Shown here: piece by piece, positions 46,686-56,683 of the stretch
Layout of the letters: each line of letters begins with the position of its first letter
Numbering within the stretch: position 1 is the stretch's first letter
Source: Mesostigma viride
Taxonomy: Eukaryota > Streptophyta > Mesostigmatophyceae > Mesostigmatales > Mesostigmataceae
Assembly (NCBI GenBank): GCA_009746045.1
Contig: RPFO01000082.1
Coordinates: 1,164,177 to 1,226,176 of the forward strand
Length of the DNA: 62,000 bases
Reading direction: 5' to 3'
Translations under genes and position numbers: made by a program
The notes under the pieces: generated by a model
What the model was told of the DNA's origin: nothing
Databases searched by the model: none
Seen by the model: the letters and a program-made list of their open reading frames with translations, nothing else

Positions 46686-46974
46686 AGATAATGGCCACTT
46701 GTAATTAGAGCTAGTACTGCACATAACGCTGAGCTAATATCCTTCCGAGTGCTAGAGTGCCTAAGCTATCCCATATTCCATTTCGTTTTTGTGGGTGAAC
46801 CCTGGGTATGCCCCCGGGGGCCCAAAAACTTCAGGCTCCTGGAGAGGCATTTATATCCTCCCAAACCAGCGCCTCTGAATGAGTTCCAAGCCTATTGGAG
46901 GTCCATGGGGCAGCCCTACTGCACCCGCTATGCTTTTGCTATGTTAAGCATTTACAGTTAATATTGCCCGCCGG
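46686..46974. other. Spacer with a shared interspersed repeat
   Basis: Positions 46820-46945 match 42955-43090. No other feature is seen between the ORF1-only LINE and the RT fragment. Confidence 0.45.
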
Positions 46975-48221
46975 GGATCGAGGTCACGGAGTACGCCAGC
47001 TACGGCGGGGAATTGACCCATGCACCCTACCGCCTGAGCGATCTGATCTACGCTGATGACACGACGTACGCTCGTGGAAACCCCGGAGTCAGCCCAACTC
47101 TGGCTAGACAGCTTATCACTGGAAGCGCGGTGGGGCTTATGATCAGCAATTAATTAGAAAACGTTTGTCATGGCCATCGGCTTCCCTGCTGGGATAGCCC
47201 CACCCACCCTCCTCTTGCTGGACGGCAGCCCCGCCCCCCCGGCGACTCGCTTCAAGCTCCTTGGCAGCTGGCTTCCCTCCACGCGGCCGACGACATTGAT
47301 CAACACCCGCATATTTGGCCAGGCCTGGGCGGCCCTCCGCCGCCTCGACAGGTTCTGGACCTGCCGCTACCTGAGTGAGCGACGCAAGCGCATTCTGTTC
47401 AAGGCCCTTCATGTCCTCAGCATCCTCCTTTACGGTTGCGAGGCGTGGACCCTGGACCAGGCGCTGAGCCAGCAGCTTGACGGCACCGTCACTAGAATGC
47501 TCCGTCATATCCTCGGCGTCCGCGACCAAGAACGCCGCACCCGGGCCCGGAGCTCTACTGCGAGCTCCTAGCTCTTGTCACCCACACCATGCATCCGACA
47601 CCGCCGCCTCCTCTTTGCCGGCCATCTTGCCCGCACAGACCAGGTGAATACCGATGTGGGCCCTACCGGGCCAACCAGGTAGACACCTCCTGACTCCTCC
47701 TATGGCAGGGTCCCCTTGTCTCATCGCAAACCACTGGCAAACTTGCGCGCGCCGGGCACCGGCGTGGCGCGACCCAGACCTGTGTGACACAACTGCTTGA
47801 AGATGCAGGGCTTCTGGGACTATCCGTACTCAGCGCCCGCATGATTGACAAGGAGAAATGGGCTGCCATCTGCGATAACCACCTTCCTGAGGGGTATGCT
47901 CCTGTTTTCTCGGCCCACGGGCCCCGCGGCCCGTTGCTATAGCCATGCAGGGTAGAAGTCCGCAGGTGGAGGTTATTGGCGGTTATTGGCCCTGAGGATA
48001 ACCGCTACACTACCGCCTCGTCTGCCATTACAGTAGAGCACCTAGCTCGGATGAGGATTACATCCCCATCTAGTGCTTAATGGTTGCATGGGAATGATGC
48101 AGACGATATTTGTTTAAACTTTTGTGTAATTATTTTTTCTAATGAGATTAGCATAGTACTCCATGGCATGCCTTTGTGCATGACACGCAAGTACTTACTT
48201 ACGTACTTACTTACTTACCCC
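46975..48221 (+). mobile_element. LINE reverse transcriptase fragment (family A) with (CTTA)n tail
   Basis: The piece starts inside the RT domain: YRLSDLIYADDTTYARGNPG carries the YADD catalytic motif (about 47037-47095). A stop at about 47152 interrupts the frame, which resumes with RFKLLGSWLPS, RRLDRFWTCRYLSERRKRIL and LLYGCEAWTLDQALSQQL to about 47575. A shifted frame gives the C-terminal end (MIDKEKWAAICDNHLPEGY, about 47840-47905). A 3' UTR follows, with a tail of ACTTACTT repeats (about 48189-48221). The 5' half, including any endonuclease, is missing, which is normal for 5'-truncated LINE insertions. The copy is inactive. The next sequence (48222 on) is part of a family B copy. Confidence 0.78.
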
Positions 48222-48480
48222 GGCGCAGCAACAACGGCGACGGGAGCTATGGCCGACCTACCTCCAGCTCGATCCGGCAGATCGACCAAGGCGGGACAGC
48301 CGGTGTACTGGAAGGGGGCGGCCATCTACGTCGGCCACAAGCCCTGGCACGCGACTCCAGACGCCCCAGCTTAGGGGAATACAACAGTAGTAGTGTAGAA
48401 TAGTTAGACAGTGGCCTTGTACAGGCACGCATACTACAGGCACTATACCAGCTGATTCATGAACATTAATTAGTCATGTG
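48222..48480 (+). mobile_element. Truncated family B LINE (ORF1 end)
   Basis: It carries only the last part of the family B ORF1 (QQQRR-like start, GQPVYWKGAAIYVGHKPWHA) and the beginning of its 3' UTR, directly after the (CTTA)n tail of the family A fragment. Confidence 0.65.
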
Positions 48481-48537
48481 CATGTGTGCCCATAATAGAA
48501 TATGCCCATAATAGAATATGTGCTACATGATCTCCCA

Positions 48538-50557
48538 CGAGCCACGAGCCACGAGCCACGAGGTAGCCATGGCTGTCGGAGCTCATAACTTTCACGTTTG
48601 AGCCCCGACTTCAGCTGTGAATATCACAATCGCTTCGTCTTTCTTAGACGCACATGCTGATATAATTTTCCAAAGCTATAACGCACTATATGGCGAATAA
48701 ACGCGCCTCGACGCAACGCAGCCTGGCGGCTGCGCTCGGCAATGAAAATACGTCTGCAGCTCCGGCTGCATGCAGCTTCGCCATCAGGGCCGGAAGGCAG
48801 TGCTGCCACTAGTCGCGCACTGGTGGTCGTCCAGCACCCTCCCGGGCTTCCTGCCTCGCCTGAGCCAAAACGCAGCCGCCCAACCGAACCGAGCTGGTCT
48901 GCGCGCGACTTTGACGTTGACGGGTTATTTTCCACCTTCAACGATGCCAGACCCAGCTATTTCGACATGCCACCCCTCAAGATACTGGAGTTCGTGTTTT
49001 ATGGGTCATACGCCTCCCTTCTCGACATGTGCCAACGCCTTCAACGCCTTTGCCGCTTCCGCAATGGACCTGACGGCCGGTTCACAATGCGACAACATGC
49101 TGAGAACCTGGCCAGCTGGTCTCGCCCCCGTCTTCAGCTCGGTGCCCTCTTTTCCATCCTTGACCGCTCTGTCACGGACCTCTGGACCCCCTCCCCCTTG
49201 ACCGAATCCACCTTGAATCCTCCTCTGGACCTCCAAGCAACCATCTCACAGCACGTGACGCCCCTAGCCGCAGATGTGGCGGCAATGGGCGGCACGCTGG
49301 CTGCTGAGCTCCCCACCATCTCCACCGCCACTTCCAGCCTCCTCGCCTCCTCCACCGCCACCACCCCCACCTCCGACGCCATCACCGCCCAGCTCCGCGA
49401 CATCGACCAGCGTCTTAAGGACAACGCCATCGCTATCGAGGTTCTGCAGAACACCGCAGGCCTCACCGCCCAGGCGGTGAAGGACATTGCCGCCAAGCCA
49501 GCCCCGGCTGGCCTGGCCGGCGATGCTCCTCCCATCACCACCTGCATGGGCGGACATGCTTAAGCAACATACCACCTCCACCACCTCCGCCGTCGCAGCC
49601 CAGCTTCAACAGCAGACGCTTGACCTCCGCGAGGAGGCCGAGCTCGCCAAGCGCAGCCTCAACGTCATTGTCAAGAACTTCAAGATGGAGGAAGGTGAGA
49701 ATTCCGAGAAGCTTTTGCGTGCGTTTGAGAGAGAAATCCTTGGTCGCATGGGCCTTAACGGTGAGATCGAGCTGGCCGCCCACCGCCTTCCCCGCGCGCG
49801 GGGTAAGGCAGGGCCGCCCCCGCTCCTTCTCACCTTTAAGACCCCGGCGGACAAGATTTCTTTTCTCAGACGCCGCAAGCTAGCGGCTCGAGAAGACTCT
49901 CTTCACCCCGGCTTGATGACGACTTGACCCTGGCGCAGCAACAACAGCGACGGGAGCTATGGCCGACCTACCTCCAGCTCCGGCAGACCAAGGCGGGACA
50001 GCCGGTGTACTGGAAGGGGGCGGCCATCTACGTCGGCCATAAGCCCTGGCAGGCGACCCACCCCCCCCCCGCGGCCCCAGCGACTCCAGACGCCCCAGCT
50101 TAGGGGAATATAGCAGTAGTAGTGTAGAATAGATAGACCGTGGCCATGTACATGTACGCCTCCTAGAGGCACTATCCCAGCTAAGCCACGCGCTTTACTT
50201 CATCATGTACATGTATGCCTATGATGAGCCACACCCCAGATGATGCCTAGCTTTATTAATTAGTTCTGTTGTGCCTATGCAGGGAATAACTCTCTGCTGA
50301 GACGCCATGCCCTAGCTTCTTTGTATAGCTATGCTGATCTTCCCCCCCATGACAGGCTCCCCCTTCGCTGGGCATAGCTTGAAGATCATGGGGATGCAAG
50401 TGCCCTGGTGCACCTAGAGCAAGGGTCCTTTACATCCCCACCCTTGCAGGAAGTAGCTTAGGATGTATGATAGGCCATACGCCCCCTCTCAAGGGCTATG
50501 TACGGCTACATATACTCCCAACGGAGTTATGTTACAATTCAATTCAATTCAATTCAA
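48538..50557 (+). mobile_element. ORF1-only LINE copy (family B), plus strand
   Basis: It starts with four CCACGAG words (48538-48566) and has the ORF1 start at the ATG at 48690. A one-base slip near 48777 is followed by a long frame to 49563, and another slip leads to 49927. The final frame ends at about 50103. Recognisable blocks are LGNENTSAAP, PEPKRSRPTEPSWSARDFDV, IDQRLKDNAIAIEVLQNTAG, LREEAELAKRSLNVIVKNFK, PADKISFLRRRK and QLRQTKAGQPVYWKGAAIY. A 3' UTR of about 420 bp ends in a (CAATT)n tail (about 50529-50557). No RT lies inside. Its layout matches the inverted copy at 44655-46685, which suggests a non-autonomous ORF1-only family moved by another LINE's RT. Confidence 0.78.
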
Positions 50558-51379
50558 TGTGTGCCCATGACGCGCCACACACCAGATGATGCCTAGCTTT
50601 ATTATTTAGTTATGCTGTGACTACGCACAGAGCTAAATATTCTCCGCTGAGAAGCCATGGCCTAGGTACCCACTGGCAAACTTGCGCGCGCCGGGCACCG
50701 GCGCGGCGCGACCCGGACCTATGTGACACAACTGCTTGAAGATGCAGGGCTTCTGCCAGGGACTATCCGTACTCCGTGCCCGCATGATTGACAAGGAGAA
50801 ATGGGCTGCCATCTGCGATAAGCACCTTCCTGAGGGGTATGCTCCTGTTGTCTCGGCCCACGGGCCCCGCGGCCCGTTGCTAGCCAGGGTAGAAGTCCGC
50901 AGGTGGAGGTTATTGGTCCTGAGGATAGCCGCTACACTACCGCCTCGTCTGCCATTACAGTAGAGGACAGCTCGGATGAGGATTACATCCCCATCTAGTG
51001 CCTATAACGGTTGGGGGATGATGCAGACGATATTTGTTTAAACTTTTGTGTAATTATTTTTCTAATGAGATTAGCATGGTACTCCGTGGCATGCCTTTGC
51101 GCATGACACGCAAGTACTTACTTACTTACTTATAAATGGCCTAGGTAGCTTTTGCATAGCCATGCTGATCTTCCCCCCCCATGACAGGCTCCCCTTGGGT
51201 TGAGCTTGAGACTCTGGGGGCGCATGTGCCCTTGGTGCACCTAGAGCAAGTGTTGTTTACATTCCCACCCTTGCAGGAAGTAGCTTAGAATGTATTAAAA
51301 GCCATATGCCCCTTCTCTGGGATATGTGCTACATATACTCCCAACGGAGTTATGTTCCTAATTAATGAATTAATTAATT
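50558..51379 (+). mobile_element. Family B 3' UTR copy split by a nested LINE insertion
   Basis: Family B 3' UTR sequence (AGATGATGCCTAGCTTTATT...) runs to 50668 and resumes at 51136. It ends at the ACGGAGTTATGTTCC block with an (AATTA)n tail (about 51347-51380). The interruption is the family A insertion at 50669-51135. Confidence 0.75.
50669..51135 (+). mobile_element. 5'-truncated family A LINE with 12-bp target duplication
   Basis: The insert holds the family A ORF2 end (ARMIDKEKWAAICDKHLPEG), 3' UTR and (ACTT)n tail. It is bounded by ATGGCCTAGGTA on both sides (50657-50668 and 51136-51147). Target duplication, 5' truncation and a 3' simple tail together are the signature of target-primed reverse transcription. 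Confidence 0.85.
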
Positions 51380-51832
51380 AATGTACATGTGTGCCACACC
51401 CCAGATGATGCCTAGCTTTATCTAGTTATGCTGTGCCCACGCAGAGAGCTGCTCTCTGCTGAGATGCCACGCTCTAGCCATTGTCTAGCCATGATGATCT
51501 TCCCCCCTATGTCAGGGCCTTTAGGTAGTTTTGGTGTGATTTGGAAGAAGATGATGGACAAGGCCAAGTGGGCCCAGGTCATAGAGGACAACGAGCCCCC
51601 CCCAGTGGGGAAGCGCCCGCGTGTGCAATCCCGCGTGGGAGGCACGCCAGATAGCTCCCCTAGGGCAGCGTGCGGCTGCCTAGATAGATGTAGTAGTTAG
51701 AATGCTGGTAGATAGATGTAGTATGTAGCCGATGTAGATAGATTAGACCGGTAGGACTGTTTGCACCCATCCATCCATCCATCGGGGTTAATGCTCCGTG
51801 ACTCCCCAACGGGAGCACGAGTCTAATTAATT
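51380..51832 (+). mobile_element. LINE 3' end, family C, with (AATTA)n tail
   Basis: After about 150 bp resembling the family B 3' UTR comes a different ORF2-like C-terminus (MDKAKWAQVIEDNEPPPVGK, about 51553-51612). Next are a 3' UTR with a CCAT run (51766-51782) and an end block CTCCGTGACTCCCCAACGGG then AGCACGAG. The tail is of AATTA type. The same end block occurs at about 503-535. Confidence 0.6.
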
Positions 51833-54120
51833 AAGGGGAGGGGACACCCCTAAAGGGCACTTTTCTGGAAACCATACCTATGCATGTGCTAAAAATCCAA
51901 TGATGATTGGGGACCATTAATATGATTAAAAAAAAAATTTCCAGCCACTTGGGGGGGGTACTAACCCCCACAGGGCACCGGTAACGCGCTAAAAATAGAA
52001 AAAGACGCTATTCTAGTCACATTTTTCCTAGGGCAGTGGGCAAACATATTGGTACCAAATCATATATTCCCATATAGTTCCCTGACTTTTGAGAAATGCT
52101 ACCTAATTTTGAGCACAAAATAATCATGTTTACACACATTGATGGATTTTCCCGCAAAAAGGGTACTTTTTTAATGAAAAAAAAAATTATCAAATCATAA
52201 ACACATGGAATAGGGCCAAATCATATATTCCCAAATACTAGAGGTTGGGGGACATGCAGCCCCAAATTTTCAGGTCATTCTGACAAGCGCAGCCCTATTT
52301 GATGGATATTCCTAGATTGCCACCTGTGACGAAGCTAAGGGAGGTTTTAGCTAGTATTTAACCACACTAACACCCCTTTATACATCTAAGCCTCATGAAA
52401 ACTGGCCAAACCACATACTACCATTCTCTGCACATATGGTACCTCCTATGTTCAAGGTTTGACGCCATTCTGACAAGAACTGCCCAAGTTACAACCATTC
52501 CAAGACGGCCACCCATGTAGACGCTACAAGGAAATTAGAGTAACCATTTAGCCACACTAGCACCTCCTTCTTCATCAAAGACATCTGCAAACTGACCAAA
52601 GCACACATAATCAACTCTTGCACGCTGACGGCAACGCATGCTCAATGTGGGGGGTCATTGCGACAAGAACTGCTCAAGTTGATGGGTTTCCTATATGACC
52701 ACATGACAAGGCGCTAAGGACCACTCAGTAAGTTAGTAACCCCACAGTGCCACTTAATATGCCATCCAACATGCACCAAAACCATGCAGAGTATGTTTAC
52801 AAAGTACAAAGGGGTGGCCACGCACCTCATATGTCTTCATCATCCCTCCAGCATGGCCAGCCTTGTAAATATGTGCATAGCCTTGACGATGGTAGCCCTA
52901 ACATGCCTAAGCGGCATTTCCTATGTTTCTCCCAGGTTAGAGTGTAAGGTTGATGCCAACCAAGCTAATCAACACAACAACACCTCCTAAACTGTCCTCC
53001 CCGGCATGGATGACAAACTGGGACTATGGAGGGCAAGGAACCAAGTAAGAACATGGTATATATAGCTTGCATGCAGTCATGCATGTCAACCATGGTTGGC
53101 TCAGCACATTGTAGTCTTGTCACATCATCATAACAAAGGAAAGCTCAAACAACCATTGGTGCCAGCTATCTACATGCAGTCACACAAATGCAATATCTCC
53201 AACATCATCATCACTATAACACTTCCATCCCTGCACGATAAAATGCAAAGAAACCATTGGCGGCCCTTCACCGCATGAGCGCTGTGATGCCGCTGCGGCC
53301 TGTGAGGGTGCGTCACTCTCAAACAACAAGAAGCGTCCATACGCACAACATCCTTGCCAGAACACGTTTTATGAAATGCCTTATACCTTCCCGAAGAGCT
53401 ATAGGCTGCGACTGAAGCGGCCCTGATCACGACATCAACGAAAACAATCTAAAGCTGCCAGGTATTCGACAACACAACGGCAAGCGACGGCGAGCTAGCT
53501 GGCGGAAACTGCCCAAAAAGAACGCAAAAAACCTCGAACGATGAGCTCATAGAAGAAAGCACCGATAGCAGATAACGTTCGCGACAAATCTGTACCTTGC
53601 CCTCGTAAATCCCTCGCCCAGGCGCGCAACAACAGCCGTTCTTCCATGGACAGGTCAGACACGCACTGCGCAGGTCTGAACAATTACTTACCGATAATGG
53701 CCGAAAATCTGGCAAAAAGCACCAGCTCGGTTTAGAATTCGATGCAACCGATATTAATGCCTGCTTCAAGGTCAGAACAGCCCCCAAAACCGCTATTTTA
53801 CAGCCGCTATCATAAATTCTATTTCATTCCGCGCGACCAAAAAATTCAGATTACCCCCCATGCCGATGGCATAAAAAAACAACAGCGATATTGTAAACCA
53901 GCTGATTTCCGCCACAAACTAACATCATAAACTCATCTACTTTTAGATTCGAGTAAAATTTTTGCATTTCGCCTGCCCTAGTGTGGTAGTTTCGCCTGAA
54001 CGCAGTCGCCATGGCCACTTCCGCAAGGGGTGCGCGCACCGTGCACGTGAAATTTGTGACCTTCGGCTCCGGCGCGAATTTTTTGGCGCCAAAAAATTCG
54101 GGGGTGTCCCGTCCCCTTAA
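51831..54120. mobile_element. 2.3-kb TTAA-flanked element with about 190-bp internal repeats
   Basis: The ends are inverted copies: TTAAGGGGAGGGGACACCCC (51831-51850) and GGGGTGTCCCGTCCCCTTAA (54101-54120), 19 of 20 matching. TTAA is at each outer edge, as in piggyBac- and Kolobok-type insertions. It sits in the AATTAATT tail of a LINE. Inside, CATTCTGACAAG-type words recur with about 190-bp spacing (52273, 52469, 52656), and CAAATCATATATTCCCA recurs at 52057 and 52218, showing an old diverged tandem array. Near the right end is the perfect palindrome GAATTTTTTGGC/GCCAAAAAATTC. Short minus-strand frames (53449-53787 and others) show no transposase. The class assignment is tentative. Confidence 0.55.
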
Positions 54121-54322
54121 TTAATTAATTAATTAATTAGGTAGGTTTCTGAATACATAGTGGTGTGCAGGTGCACTTTGTGCACCCAGAGCAGGTGTAG
54201 TTTACACCCTACCCTTGCAGGAAGTAGCCCAGAGTGTATTATAGGCCATATACCCCTTCTCCGGGATACGTGCTACATATACTCCCGACGGAGTTATGTT
54301 CCAATTCAATTCAATTCAATTC
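54121..54322 (+). mobile_element. Family B LINE 3' end with (CAATT)n tail
   Basis: This matches the family B 3' UTR end (CCCTTGCAGGAAGTAGC, CGGAGTTATGTTCC), followed by five CAATT units (about 54300-54325). Upstream is the (AATT)n run that borders the TTAA element. Confidence 0.7.
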
Positions 54323-54612
54323 AATGACAAATCACCACTCATCAATGAGACAGTAATGCGATAACTTTATTGGACATTGTAGCGCAATTCAGGTGGCCCA
54401 TGTGGTTGCTTGATATACCATAATTAGTTAGAGTAGCCCTTGACATATCACCACTCCTCAATGAGACAATAATGCAATATATTGGAAATTGTAGCACAGT
54501 TCAGGTGGCCCGTGTGCTTGATTGATATACCATAATAAGTTATATTAGCCCATGACAAACCACCACTAATCAATGAGACAATAACACAATAACTTGATTG
54601 GAAAATGTGGCC
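54323..54612. repeat. About 112-bp tandem repeat, three units
   Basis: Three diverged units contain CACCACT(C/A)(A/C)TCAATGAGACA, then GCAATTCAGGTGGCCC-like and CTTGATATACCATAAT words. Confidence 0.8.
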
Positions 54613-55743
54613 CATGTGGTTGCTTGATAAACAGTGAGACTAGACCATACACGTGCCCACGCCCACATCGCTGCCCACAGCCACGCCACTGCCCACACAC
54701 CCACGCGCATGCTCATGCGCACAACCTTGCCCCTGCCTCTGCCCATGCCCACGCGCCCACGTGCCCCCTCGCACGCCCTTGCCCACGCCCACACTCCTGC
54801 CCCTGCGCAGGCCCACGCATGCTCCTTACCACCTCACTTAAACTTGGTGCTTCACTGGCGACTGCAGGGTGTGCTTGCCCATGTCTCGTGACTGTCTGCT
54901 TCGCGTGCTTCCGCGGACGCCCGCCCTTGTTCCTTGGCGGCCCACTGGTGGGAGGGTCGCTGTCCACAGCCTTCTTTTTCCCCAGAAATACCTGCTGCCA
55001 GGCTTCCTTGGCGGCCCGCAGCTTCTTAGCCTTCTCTTCAGGGCTTTCCTCAATTAACCTCATCCCCCTCCACCACCACGACCTCATCCTCGTCCTCGTC
55101 CTCGGACCTCTTCCTCCCCCTCGGACCCTTCGTCCCTTTCCAGCTCCTTAATTCTTCCCCCCCCTAGCTCCTCCTCCCCATTCTGCCAATCCCCCCCCTC
55201 GCCCCGGGCCTCATCTGCCTCCTCACCCTCGTAATCATCACCATTCTCACCCGCCTCCTCCTCCATCTGCCGCAAATAGTCTTTAGCCTGCCTCCAGACC
55301 GCAGACTCACGACCCACAACGCGCTGCCACGCGTTCCACCCGTTATTCACCACGTTGTCCGCCTGGTCAGCGAGCTGGGAAATGATCTCCGGAACAGAAA
55401 GATTTTCAAAGTCCTCCCGCACAATAGGGGCGCCAGCCAGCTTAAGCAACCGCTTTCAACCCTCGTTGGTAGCGGCCTCTCCCTAGAGCAGTTGCTGACA
55501 CCAACTCCAACTCGTGGCCCGCAGGCTCTCCTCTGGCGCAACCTTGACAAGGAATAGGGGATACAACTCTAGAGTTGCCTTGGGAGCTTCCGCTTCGGCG
55601 TCTTTCATTGTGGCAATTCCAAGGGATTTAAACTTCTGATAGACAACTACGCCACCATCCAACATCCGTTTCGAGAATGCTGGATGGCCGGGCATATCTT
55701 CCATCCCGCCCCCCCCGAAACCTGTCTTTCTGCTGTTTAGCAC
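54613..55743 (-). pseudogene. Broken open frame, acidic C-half with AT-hook-like motif, function unknown
   Basis: On the minus strand one frame reads from 55743 to about 55090 with two in-frame stops (about 55480 and 55455). It is varied and protein-like: PAFSKRMLDGGVVVYQKFKS, then FENLSVPEIISQLADQADNV, then a very acidic Glu/Gly tract. A shifted frame (55040-54860) adds SPEEKAKKLRAAKEAWQQVF and a GRPRK AT-hook-like motif. Sequence below 54860 is CCCACGC simple repeat. I do not recognise the protein. It may be a decayed gene or part of an unknown mobile element. Introns that remove the stops cannot be excluded. Confidence 0.35.
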
Positions 55744-56683
55744 CTTGGGTTCTCAGCCGTCAATGGAAGCAGCCGTCAATGGCGGAGGCAGCAAGCAAAG
55801 TGAAAGCCCACCACAAATATCATCATGTCAATGTCAACAAACCATCATGATCATGCTTTCCCGGCTGCATCCTGCCAGGAAACACGTATTCAACCACGCT
55901 GCAACTCATACAGGCTTTTTCCCGCTTTTCCCAGCTGTTTCCCAAGTGTTTCCTGCAAAAAATACAGGGCCGGGGGGGTTCTTAAGTAGAAATTTTTTTA
56001 AAGTAGTTGCCACTCCCCCCCCACCCCCCCACCCCAAATTGTGCCCGAACGGGTCCAGCTATGGACCTAGATAAAATGATTAAAATTCCCTCGTGAAGTT
56101 GATGTCAGGGAAATGGATTCCAAACAGGAGGAAAAAATCCGTGTGCCCCATCCCTGCGAGTCTGCGAATGCCAGAGGTTTTGCAAATAAGGGGGTTCTTA
56201 GCCCAAGTATTTACTGTTTACCTTTTAAGGAGAAAGGAATAATATTTACGAGGACGCCTGTCGGCCTTGGAACGCTGATGATTTCGCCCGAGAGCAGCGC
56301 GGCAGGGGAGAAGGATGGCAGGGACGTTTTATAGAACTGCTCCCAGCGGCGCGGGCACGTTCTGTGAAGCAATTGGACTGCCCGCGCTTCCGCCAATGTT
56401 GCATATTCCTCGCTTGGTGAACAATGGTTACCGAGTGCACCGAGGGATATGCTGCAAATTTACGGTTGTAATTCGCAAGCCACGTGCGTTCGTTTCTGAC
56501 TCGCTGGCAGTGGGTACTGTAGCTCATCGATTCCGTAATCTTTGTCGCTACCACTGCAAATATTAAGTAATGTTGCCGGCCATCTCCTTGTAGCGTCCGT
56601 ATTGAACCATACGTAAGTGCGATACGCCAAGGCAGGCGGCGAGGCACTCGCCGTGCGGTAAGGAAGACATCTATCCTCCAACC
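55744..56683. other. Region upstream of the GT29 gene
   Basis: No gene is supported. The likely promoter and 5' UTR of the GT29 gene lie here, but no clear motif stands out. The start codon context (CAACCATGG) is favourable for eukaryotic initiation. Confidence 0.45.
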
